Positions 8,371-15,354 of a stretch of DNA of 26,107 bases are shown here, in pieces; within the stretch, counting starts at the first letter, position 1, and each line of letters starts with the position of its first letter. The notes below the pieces were generated by a model. The model was not told where the DNA came from. It was given only the letters and a program-made list of their open reading frames with translations, and did not search any database. This stretch comes from an uncultured Anaerotruncus sp. (lineage in GTDB: Bacteria; Bacillota; Clostridia; Oscillospirales; CAG-272). Where the stretch lies: positions 1-26,107 of the forward strand of contig CAJLZE010000031.1 of NCBI GenBank assembly GCA_905210995.1, given 5' to 3'. The translations under genes and the position numbers were made by a program.

Positions 8371-9174
8371 ATGCTTGAAAATAAACTCTATGCGCATACT
8401 GCATTCAAGCGTGTGTGCCTGTTTGCGGTCCTTGTACCGCTCGCAGCCGCGATCGTGTCGACCTGCATACTCTCCCCTGTTTATACACAGGTAGCAGCGG
8501 ACATACTGTATTCCAATACCATGTTGCCGGATGTGCTCGGTTTGGCGATAAGCCTTTTCGACGTAATATTTGCAGCAGCGCAATACACGGCGATAGCGAT
8601 ATCCGTGATACTTTTCCGAAAAGCTGCTTACAGACGTGCGGTGCTGCTGATCTCATTCGGCGAAATAGCGGTCGAACGGGCTTTGAACCTTGCGGTTTCT
8701 GTGATTACAAATAATTCCGGCACATCATCTGGACTTAACATCACCCTGGTTTATTTCGCACTTGAAGCATTTCAGCTCGGCATTTGTGTGCTTATCGTAA
8801 GATTTGTCTGCCGTGAGGCGACAAAAAAATATGTTATGCTTTGTGTGGCTGCGCGCAGGCTCGGAGATCTCGAATTCAACTGGATCTCGGAGATATATCC
8901 TTATCGTGCGTTGCACCGCGTGAAAAACCCTATCGTCAAATGCGGATGGATCGTCGGCGTAATATTTGCCGCCCTCAAGGTCATGAGTCGCTTTATTTAT
9001 GATCTCAGCTACGGCGCTCCGTCTGGGTGGAACGAGGTCGCGCAGATGATCGCGGGATATTTATCCGATATTCTGTGCGGAGTATTCATCTTCTTGTTTG
9101 TTCTTCTGTTTGCAACTTATTTTTTCAAATGGCTTGCAAAAAATCCGGAGCAGCAGGTCATTGCCGGGGAATGA
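8371..9174 (+). CDS. Integral membrane protein of unknown function
   Basis: A 267-aa protein that I cannot assign to a family. Six hydrophobic stretches suggest six membrane helices (about residues 15-37, 53-80, 88-112, 123-146, 187-206 and 226-252). Cytoplasmic-type loops carry Arg/Lys clusters (FRKAAYRRA, CREATKKY, RALHRVKN). No catalytic motif is visible. AGGA (8360-8363) is seven bases from the ATG and only 20 bases separate it from the M23 gene, so the two are probably co-transcribed from the promoter at 6639-6667. A partnership with the M23 envelope protein is inference from position only. Confidence 0.75.
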   Translation: MLENKLYAHTAFKRVCLFAVLVPLAAAIVSTCILSPVYTQVAADILYSNTMLPDVLGLAISLFDVIFAAAQYTAIAISVILFRKAAYRRAVLLISFGEIAVERALNLAVSVITNNSGTSSGLNITLVYFALEAFQLGICVLIVRFVCREATKKYVMLCVAARRLGDLEFNWISEIYPYRALHRVKNPIVKCGWIVGVIFAALKVMSRFIYDLSYGAPSGWNEVAQMIAGYLSDILCGVFIFLFVLLFATYFFKWLAKNPEQQVIAGE

Positions 9175-9235
9175 ACCGCCGTCCGACACCGGTGCATTAT
9201 CAATTAAAAAACAACATGAGTTTTCATGTCGCTTC

Positions 9236-9251
9236 TACGTCGTATGACGTA
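9236..9251. promoter_or_regulatory. Possible operator palindrome upstream of the SDR gene
   Basis: TACGTC-GTAT-GACGTA is a perfect 6-base inverted repeat with a 4-base spacer, 29 bases before the SDR start codon and overlapping a possible weak -10 (TAATAT, 9250-9255). A second small inverted repeat (ACATGA-gttt-TCATGT, 9214-9229) lies just upstream. No clear -35 was found, so a regulator-dependent promoter is possible but unproven. Confidence 0.35.
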
Positions 9252-9280
9252 ATATATCCAGAAAGGTATGGTAACAAAAA

Positions 9281-10093
9281 ATGGACAACACATGGCTTGG
9301 ACTTAAAGGCAAGTCTGTAATCGTAACAGGAGGGGCATCCGGCATAGGACTCGCCTGCGTGCGTGAATTTCTTGACGACGGTGCATATGTCGCTGTATGT
9401 GATATCAATCCTGAGCCTCCGAAGATCGATGCCGGAGCAAACGGCGGAAAGTATATTTACGTCAGTTGCGACGTCACAAGTCAACAGAGCGTCAACGATA
9501 TGGTGGACACTGTCGTATCAGAGTTCGGTACGATCGATGTACTTGTAAATAATGCGGGTATCAATATTCCCCGCCTTCTTGTTGACCCCGCCGGCGTTCA
9601 GGAGCTTTCCGAACAGATCTGGGACAAGGTAATGAACGTTAACGTTAAAGGTCTCTTCTTCTGCTCTCAGGCTGCGGCACGTGTGATGGTAAAGAACGGA
9701 TCCGGAGTCATCATCAATATGTCTTCGGAATGCGGTCTTGAAGGTTCGGAAGGCCAGAGCGTTTACGCTGCTTCAAAGGCTGCGGTCAACGGTCTTACGC
9801 GTTCATGGGCAAAAGAACTCGGCAAACATCACGTAAGAGTTGTGGGCGTCGCCCCCGGCATACTTGAGGCAACCGGCCTCCGCACTCAGTCTTACGAAGA
9901 AGCGCTTTCGTACACACGCGGCATTACCGTCGAACAGCTCCGTGCGGGCTACAGCAAAACCAGCACCACACCGCTCGGTCGTTCCGGCAAGCTCTCCGAG
10001 GTTGCAAATACCGTTGCTTTCCTCTCTTCCGAAAAAGCGGGATACATTCACGGCACGACCATCAATGTTGCCGGCGGCAAGACCCGCGGTTAA
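9281..10093 (+). CDS. Short-chain dehydrogenase/reductase, sorbitol-6-phosphate 2-dehydrogenase-like
   Basis: A 270-aa classical SDR. The cofactor motif TGGASGIG (16-23) and D41 at the end of the second strand favour NAD(H). NNAG (90-93), N121, S148/S149, Y162 and K166 (YAASK) complete the catalytic tetrad. The blocks MSSECGLEGSEGQ, TRSWAKELGKH, GILEATGLRT, STTPLGRSGKLSEVA and the terminal NVAGGKTRG match, from memory, sorbitol-6-phosphate 2-dehydrogenases of Firmicutes gut/sor operons, which convert sorbitol-6-P to fructose-6-P. No PTS sorbitol transporter or GutR/GutM gene is nearby, so the substrate is uncertain. The ribosome site (AAAGG, 9262-9266) is rather far from the ATG. The gene is monocistronic, bounded by a terminator at 10114. 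Confidence 0.85.
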   Translation: MDNTWLGLKGKSVIVTGGASGIGLACVREFLDDGAYVAVCDINPEPPKIDAGANGGKYIYVSCDVTSQQSVNDMVDTVVSEFGTIDVLVNNAGINIPRLLVDPAGVQELSEQIWDKVMNVNVKGLFFCSQAAARVMVKNGSGVIINMSSECGLEGSEGQSVYAASKAAVNGLTRSWAKELGKHHVRVVGVAPGILEATGLRTQSYEEALSYTRGITVEQLRAGYSKTSTTPLGRSGKLSEVANTVAFLSSEKAGYIHGTTINVAGGKTRG

Positions 10094-10113
10094 CATATAA
10101 ATCTGTCTCATGC

Positions 10114-10159
10114 AAAATAAGAACCGTGTCAGGCAAATGCCTGACACGGTTCTTATTTT
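10114..10159. terminator. Strong bidirectional palindromic terminator
   Basis: Two perfect 22-base arms (10114-10135 and 10138-10159) are separated by AA; the core is GTGTCAGGCA-AA-TGCCTGACAC. The plus strand continues with ATTTTT. The A/T-rich outer arms supply a T-tract in both directions. It separates the convergent SDR gene and thrE2. The thrE2 stop codon (10153-10155) lies inside the right arm. Confidence 0.9.
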
Positions 10160-10644
10160 ATTTTTCTGCAGCGTCTTTTTTCTTGTTTTGCGTGTATCGC
10201 TGAATTTGCTTTTTTCACCACAAGCTCGATCAATCCGAAAAGCACCGTTCCGCAAATTATGCCGTCGGCAATTCCCGCGCCCACCTGTAGCGTGGTAACG
10301 GCAAACTGCCCGCCTGCCGCAAAATTGCCGGATATCAGATTACTCATGGTATAATAGAGAGTGCGCCCCGGAACGAGAACGATAAGTCCGGGTATCTGAA
10401 ATGTCGGCACAGGGGAATGCAGGATACGTGCGACTGTTTCGGAATAAAGCGTTATCAAAAACGCAGCAATGGTATTGGCGACAAATTCATGCATTCCGCC
10501 GCGTATGCAAACGAGGTAAACAAATGTTCCGACTATACCGCCGAGCATCGATGCCGGTATACGGTTAAGCTTGACCTCAAAGAAACACTCAAAACCGAAG
10601 GTGCCTATAACACCGCCCAAAAGCCTGATCAAAAGGTCGTTCAT
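10153..10644 (-). CDS. Threonine/serine exporter, ThrE C-terminal half (ThrE_2/DUF3815 type)
   Basis: A 163-aa protein with about five membrane helices. It matches the short half of split ThrE exporters: MNDLLIRLLGGVIGTFGFECFFE, IPASMLGGIVGTFVYLV, then a pore-type segment with PVPTFQIPGLIVLVPGR and GAGIADGIICGTVLFGLIELV. With the long half it would form an amino-acid efflux carrier in the cytoplasmic membrane. The start codon overlaps the stop of the upstream half by four bases (ATGA), strongly implying a stoichiometric pair. The C-terminus is basic (KQEKRRCRKIK) and its stop codon lies inside the terminator stem. Confidence 0.9.
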   Translation of the reverse strand: MNDLLIRLLGGVIGTFGFECFFEVKLNRIPASMLGGIVGTFVYLVCIRGGMHEFVANTIAAFLITLYSETVARILHSPVPTFQIPGLIVLVPGRTLYYTMSNLISGNFAAGGQFAVTTLQVGAGIADGIICGTVLFGLIELVVKKANSAIHAKQEKRRCRKIK

Positions 10645-11444
10645 GACGTACCTCCGAGCAGAAGAATTGCAGCGGAATAACCGAGTGCTATCACCACCGC
10701 CTGAATAAGCGCCTGCGCCAGACGCATTGTGCCCGATATGATATTTTTACCGAGCATATCTCCGATCGAGGTCCCGACCGCCATACCCGGGATCAGCAGC
10801 ATTATTGTGCCGATCATTATCGAGCCTGCGTCACATCCGAATCCCGCGCGCACAGAAAGGATCGCTGCTACGCCGGCGAGAAAAGAGCGCACTGCCGTTT
10901 GCGTTACTGCATTGAAAGCGCCGCTCGGATCGCACGGTATCAGCATCATAAGAACACCGATAACGGATGAAATGAGTGCATCCTTCCAGTTGCCGCCGAA
11001 ATACAGCACAAATCCGGCAGCAGTGGCTGCGCATCCGATAATGATAAGCCATCTTTTGGTTTGGTGAGAATGCGCAACGGCATCAACAAGACTGTGTGCG
11101 GCATCCATATCTATCACGCCAGAACACAGCTCACGTGAAATGCGGTTCAGCTCTTCGACCCGATAGAGATTGACAGACGTGTTTTTTACGCGGCGCATTT
11201 GCTGCGAATATGCACCGTCTTTCATTCGAACGGAGGCTGTAATAAGCGTGGTGACGGCAAAAGCCTCAACATGGGCTGCACCGAGAGCGTATCCGATACG
11301 CTCGATGGTGTTCTCTACCCTGCTTATTTCACCGCCGTTTTCAAGAATATGCTCCGCAATGTCGAGAGCGAGTCTCAACACTTCGTCGGCAGCCTTTTCA
11401 TCGGCTGCCGGCGAAACGCCGGAAACTGTCTTCTCAGCGTCCAT
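10641..11444 (-). CDS. Threonine/serine exporter, ThrE N-terminal half (PF06738 type)
   Basis: A 267-aa protein. The first 120 residues are a soluble domain with the family pattern ALDIAEHILENGGEISRVENTIERIGYALG and a segment SVNLYRVEELNRISRELCSG. The remainder holds about five membrane helices, including IIGCAATAAGFVLYFGGNWKDAL, ILSVRAGFGCDAGSIMIGTIMLLIPGMAVG and a final hydrophobic helix. Together with the following gene it makes the two-component form of ThrE. AAGG overlapping the glyS stop serves as its ribosome site; the gap to glyS is 11 bases. Its coupling to a glycyl-tRNA synthetase gene suggests, by inference, a role in small neutral amino-acid balance. Confidence 0.92.
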   Translation of the reverse strand: MDAEKTVSGVSPAADEKAADEVLRLALDIAEHILENGGEISRVENTIERIGYALGAAHVEAFAVTTLITASVRMKDGAYSQQMRRVKNTSVNLYRVEELNRISRELCSGVIDMDAAHSLVDAVAHSHQTKRWLIIIGCAATAAGFVLYFGGNWKDALISSVIGVLMMLIPCDPSGAFNAVTQTAVRSFLAGVAAILSVRAGFGCDAGSIMIGTIMLLIPGMAVGTSIGDMLGKNIISGTMRLAQALIQAVVIALGYSAAILLLGGTS

Positions 11445-11455
11445 TAATGTTTACC

Positions 11456-12871
11456 TTAAAAGTTTACCTTACCTGCGATATAATCGCGCAGCTCCGAAAT
11501 CGGAATGCGCACCTGCTGCATGGTGTCTCTGTCACGCACGGTCACACAGTTGTCGTTCTGCGAATCAAAGTCGTAAGTTATGCAAAGCGGCGTGCCTATC
11601 TCATCCTCACGGCGATATCTCTTGCCGATTGATCCGGCATCGTCGAAATCAACCATATAATCCTTCAAAAGGTCGTGGTATATCTTCTCAGCGTCTGCGG
11701 AGAGCTTCTTTGAAAGCGGCAGTACCGCTGCTTTGAAAGGAGCAAGTGCGGGATGCAGATGCAGAACGACACGAATGTCTTCCTTACCGCTCTTTTCGTC
11801 CTTGGAAACGACCTCCTCGTCATAAGCATCAACGAGGAATGCAAGGAACGAGCGCTCGACACCGAGTGAGGGTTCAATAACATAAGGAATATAATGCGCG
11901 TTCTTTTCCTGATCGAAATAGGTCAGATCCTTGCCCGATGTATTCTGATGCTGAGTGAGGTCATAATCTGTGCGGTCGGCAACACCCCAAAGCTCGCCCC
12001 AACCGAACGGGAACATGAACTCAAAGTCGGTCGTTGCTTTTGAATAGAAGCAAAGCTCTTCGGGATCGTGGTCACGGAGACGCAGATTCTCCTCACGCAT
12101 ACCGAGCGAAAGCAGCCAGTCACGGCAGAATCCGCGCCAGTATGCAAACCATTCAAGGTCGGTACCCGGTTCGCAGAAGAATTCAAGCTCCATCTGCTCA
12201 AATTCGCGAACACGGAAGATAAAGTTGCCGGGTGTGATCTCATTTCTGAATGACTTACCGATCTGTCCGATACCGAACGGCAGCTTGCGCCGCGTAGTGC
12301 GCTGTACATTCACAAAGTTCACAAAGATACCCTGTGCGGTCTCGGGACGGAGGTAAACGGTATTCTTGGCATCCTCGGTCACACCCTGGAATGTCTTGAA
12401 CATCAGGTTGAACTGTCTGATATCGGTGAAGTTGTGCTTTCCGCAGGTCGGGCACGGAATATTGTTGTCTTCGACGAAGGCTTTCATCTCAGCCTGGGTG
12501 AAAGCATCTATGGGCTTTTCGAGAACATGACCTGTCTCGGCGCACCAATCTTCTATCAGTTTATCCGCGCGGAATCTCTCTTTGCACTCGCGGCAGTCCA
12601 TAAGCGGATCCGAGAAGCCTCCGAGATGTCCCGAAGCGACCCACGTCTGGGGATTCATGAGGATCGCCGCATCCTGACCGACGTTATATGGATTTTCCTG
12701 AATGAATTTTTTCCACCATGCGCGTTTGATGTTGTTTTTCAGCTCAACTCCGAGAGGGCCATAGTCCCATGTGTTGGCAAGTCCGCCGTAAATTTCAGAT
12801 CCGGGAAAGACAAAGCCGCGGTTTTTGCACAGTGCGACGATCTTTTCCATTGTTTTTTCTTTGTTGTCCAT
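11456..12871 (-). CDS. glyS: Glycyl-tRNA synthetase, homodimeric single-chain type
   Basis: This class II enzyme charges tRNA-Gly. At 471 aa it is the Firmicutes/eukaryote-like alpha2 form, not the GlyQ/GlyS tetramer. It has SEIYGGLANTWDYGPLG (25-41), a zinc-type insertion with C93/C96 and C140/C143, YLRPETAQG (173-181), motif 2 (GKSFRNEITP and FRVREFEQMELEFF), the glycine-specific GVADRTDYDLTQH, motif 3 (SLGVERSFLAFL), and a C-terminal anticodon-binding domain starting near HPALAPFKAA. AAAAGGAA precedes the ATG. Only 32 bases separate it from the upstream LCP gene, so no T-box leader sits directly before it; transcription probably starts at 14118-14146. Confidence 0.97.
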   Translation of the reverse strand: MDNKEKTMEKIVALCKNRGFVFPGSEIYGGLANTWDYGPLGVELKNNIKRAWWKKFIQENPYNVGQDAAILMNPQTWVASGHLGGFSDPLMDCRECKERFRADKLIEDWCAETGHVLEKPIDAFTQAEMKAFVEDNNIPCPTCGKHNFTDIRQFNLMFKTFQGVTEDAKNTVYLRPETAQGIFVNFVNVQRTTRRKLPFGIGQIGKSFRNEITPGNFIFRVREFEQMELEFFCEPGTDLEWFAYWRGFCRDWLLSLGMREENLRLRDHDPEELCFYSKATTDFEFMFPFGWGELWGVADRTDYDLTQHQNTSGKDLTYFDQEKNAHYIPYVIEPSLGVERSFLAFLVDAYDEEVVSKDEKSGKEDIRVVLHLHPALAPFKAAVLPLSKKLSADAEKIYHDLLKDYMVDFDDAGSIGKRYRREDEIGTPLCITYDFDSQNDNCVTVRDRDTMQQVRIPISELRDYIAGKVNF

Positions 12872-12903
12872 TGCAGAAGTTCCTTTTACTTTTATAAATA
12901 AAA

Positions 12904-14061
12904 TTATTGCTTGGCAGTTGTTTCGGCGCTGAATTCGCGCTTTATAGAGGAGAATTTTGAAAGGGTCGCCTGTTCGTCAATTACGCTTATCCGGCTGTCG
13001 CCGAACTGGAACATGCGCAATGACGGCTCGATCGACGTGTTTCTGAGCTGAGAATATCTGAAAATGAAATCCTTATTGCTCATGAATGCCTCTTTTGTAA
13101 AGTCGGTATCGACCAACACGGAAAGCTTGTCGTAAAGCGAATCGGCGTTCGGGTAATTGGTTATCTGAGTAATGCCGGAGATGGCGGCACGGGCAAGTTC
13201 AACGATAACGCTGTCACGCGCGGCGCCTTCACCGTCATAGCTCAGGACACGCCATATATTATCCCCTTTAATCACCTGACCGCCGCTATTTATAGGCTCT
13301 TCGGCCTCGTTTGCGGCAGGTATTTCATGCGGTACATTCAGGTATACCCCGCCGAGATTATCGACGAGCATCTTCAGTCCATCGGGATGAATAACTATAC
13401 TGTTGTCTATTTTGCAACCCGTAAGCGAATGAATGGTATCGCAGAGCGTCTGTTTGCCGTATTTCGCATATATGTCACCGAGTGACACATATCTGTCGTC
13501 CATTACCACATATGCTGCGTCGGGAAATGACGAAAACGTTACCTGTGACTGCTCACGGTCAAATCTGATGAGGAGTATCTGCGGAGTGCGTATCTTTTTG
13601 TATCTGGCGGAGTAAAAACCTCCCGATATCTGAGGATCACCGTTTTCACCGTTCGTTATCTCTTCGGTCTTGTCTTCCGGATCGGAATCCGGCGCCACGC
13701 TTACACGTCGCGGTGACGCAAGATCTTTCGGGACGGGCAGCGGTTCAACGCTCGGTCTTGATATCACACCGGATGAGATCGCACCGACCGTGTCAGGATC
13801 GTAGTTGTAAAGCGTCGGATCATAATCGGTGACCGCAACCAACAGATTGAATGAAGCTCCGGTATCCGGGATCTCAATAACCGTTCCCTTGTCATCGGTG
13901 ATAACGGGCGCGGGAGGCTGCGTTGTCTCCGTTGCGCCGGAACCGCCCGATATCACCGACAGATTCGTCAGCACATATCCGACAATATGGTAAGCGCAAA
14001 GTGCAAAAACAAGAAGCGATATCAGAAATGTCAATGCAAAGTTTTTTACTGCTGACAGCAT
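12904..14061 (-). CDS. LytR-CpsA-Psr (LCP)-like membrane protein, probably catalytically degenerate
   Basis: Starting at the ATG with AAAGGAAATACG before it gives 385 aa; an in-frame ATG at 14112 is less likely because it lacks a good site. Residues 7-32 are one membrane anchor. The extracytoplasmic part has an LCP-like layout: first strand FNLLVAVTDYDP (71-82), a long Pro/Asp/Glu-rich insert (about 83-155), then ILLIRFDREQSQVTFSSFPDAAYVV (162-186) where LCP enzymes have S-I-P-R-D, and finally DGLKMLVDNLGGVYLNVPHEI (227-247). The key arginine of the P-R-D motif is missing (S-F-P-D-A), and the later Arg-rich motif is only weakly kept. LCP enzymes attach teichoic acids or polysaccharides to peptidoglycan; this copy may be a non-catalytic relative. 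Confidence 0.75.
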   Translation of the reverse strand: MLSAVKNFALTFLISLLVFALCAYHIVGYVLTNLSVISGGSGATETTQPPAPVITDDKGTVIEIPDTGASFNLLVAVTDYDPTLYNYDPDTVGAISSGVISRPSVEPLPVPKDLASPRRVSVAPDSDPEDKTEEITNGENGDPQISGGFYSARYKKIRTPQILLIRFDREQSQVTFSSFPDAAYVVMDDRYVSLGDIYAKYGKQTLCDTIHSLTGCKIDNSIVIHPDGLKMLVDNLGGVYLNVPHEIPAANEAEEPINSGGQVIKGDNIWRVLSYDGEGAARDSVIVELARAAISGITQITNYPNADSLYDKLSVLVDTDFTKEAFMSNKDFIFRYSQLRNTSIEPSLRMFQFGDSRISVIDEQATLSKFSSIKREFSAETTAKQ

Positions 14062-14117
14062 CGTATTTCCTTTCTGCGGTCGTATTCCGCCATCTCCGTT
14101 GCGGCGGTACATACATA

Positions 14118-14146
14118 ATTATACACCAAAATATCCTTATTTGCAA
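14118..14146 (-). promoter_or_regulatory. Sigma-A-type promoter for LCP-glyS-thrE operon
   Basis: Reading leftward, a -35 TTGCAA (14141-14146), a 17-base spacer and a -10 TATAAT (14118-14123) lie in the 133-base gap between tgt and the LCP gene. The LCP ATG at 14061 is about 57 bases past the -10. This supports the downstream ATG for the LCP protein, because the alternative start at 14112 would lie at the transcription start. Confidence 0.75.
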
Positions 14147-14194
14147 TAGTGCGCGCAAATACGCATTTTCGCACAGGCATATGTTCGGAGCCTG

Positions 14195-15331
14195 TCAGTC
14201 CTGAGCACGCTCGGCGAGTATCGTGCGGTATTTCTGATAGAAATTCTCAAAGTAGCCTTCATCGAGCGCTTCGCGTATCTTTTTCATCAGTTCATTATAG
14301 AAATAAAGATTGTGAACGACCGCAAGGCGCATACCGAGCGACTCTTTTGCTTTTATCAGATGCCGGATATACGAACGGCTGTAGCGTGTGCACGCAGGGC
14401 ACCCGCATCCCTCATCTATCGGACGAGGATCGAGCGCATATTTTTCGTTGAGAATATTTATCTTTCCCTTCCACGTGAACACATTCCCGTGACGTGCATT
14501 GCGGCTTGGCATAACACAGTCGAAAAAATCAACACCGCGGTGCACAGCTTCGAGAATATTCACGGGTGTACCGACTCCCATAAGATAACGCGGCTTGTTT
14601 TTGGGCATATACGGCTCAACGGCGTCGATTATACGGTACATCTCCTCGGTCTCTTCGCCGACCGCCAGACCGCCTATCGCATAACCGTCAAGGTCAAGCT
14701 CGGCGATCTTCTGCATATGCGCGATCCTGAGATCCTCATATGTGCTTCCCTGATTTATGCCGAAAAGCATTTGGTGCGGGTTGAGCGTGTCGGGAAGCGA
14801 ATTGAGCCGATCCATTTCGTTTTTGCATCTGACAAGCCAGCGTGCCGTTCTTTCGGTAGACGCCTTAACATAGTCATACGGCGCCGGGTTTTCTATGCAT
14901 TCATCAAATGCCATAGCAATGGTCGAGGCAAGGTTGGACTGTATCTGCATACTTTCTTCGGGCCCCATAAAGATACGTTTGCCGTCTATATGCGACGCAA
15001 ACCGCACGCCTTCCTCGGTTATTTTTCTGAGCTGAGACAGCGAAAAAACCTGAAATCCGCCGCTGTCTGTCAGCACGGGACCATCCCAGTTCATGAATTT
15101 TCTGATACCTCCCATCTGGCGTATCAGCTTGTCGCCCGGGCGTATGTGAAGGTGATAAGTGTTTGAAAGCTCGACCTGGCAGCCGATCTCTTTCAGTTCA
15201 TACGTCGCAACACCACCCTTGATGGCGGCGCAGGTGCCGACGTTCATAAAAACAGGAGTTTCAATATCTCCGTGGACCGTATGAAGCACTCCTCTGCGGG
15301 CACGGTCTTCGGTACATTTTAGCTCAAACAT
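14195..15331 (-). CDS. tgt: Queuine tRNA-ribosyltransferase (tRNA-guanine transglycosylase)
   Basis: Tgt swaps guanine-34 for preQ1 in tRNAs with GUN anticodons, on the path to queuosine. At 378 aa it is of normal length. The general acid/base D89 is in TDSGGFQVFS, the substrate-site block is GINQGS and IGGLAVGE, and the nucleophile D271 is in DFFDCVMPSRNARHG. The zinc site is C309-x-C311-x2-C314 with H340 (RLAVVHN). AAAGGATATA precedes the ATG, and the gap to mutL is 23 bases, so it is probably the last gene of ylbF-mutS-mutL-tgt. queA, its usual partner, is not in the window. Confidence 0.97.
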   Translation of the reverse strand: MFELKCTEDRARRGVLHTVHGDIETPVFMNVGTCAAIKGGVATYELKEIGCQVELSNTYHLHIRPGDKLIRQMGGIRKFMNWDGPVLTDSGGFQVFSLSQLRKITEEGVRFASHIDGKRIFMGPEESMQIQSNLASTIAMAFDECIENPAPYDYVKASTERTARWLVRCKNEMDRLNSLPDTLNPHQMLFGINQGSTYEDLRIAHMQKIAELDLDGYAIGGLAVGEETEEMYRIIDAVEPYMPKNKPRYLMGVGTPVNILEAVHRGVDFFDCVMPSRNARHGNVFTWKGKINILNEKYALDPRPIDEGCGCPACTRYSRSYIRHLIKAKESLGMRLAVVHNLYFYNELMKKIREALDEGYFENFYQKYRTILAERAQD

Positions 15332-15354
15332 TTAAGTTTTATATCCTTTCGTTT

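Noticed and set aside
12872..12903. T-box leader for glyS
   Set aside because: Only 32 bases separate glyS from the LCP gene, too short for a T-box.
14148..14194. Possible terminator after tgt (ACAGGC...GCCTGT)
   Set aside because: The stem is only six pairs with an 11-base loop and no T-tract; not enough support.
14312..15166. 284-codon plus-strand open frame inside tgt
   Set aside because: It is the antisense shadow of a clear tgt gene, with no family resemblance.
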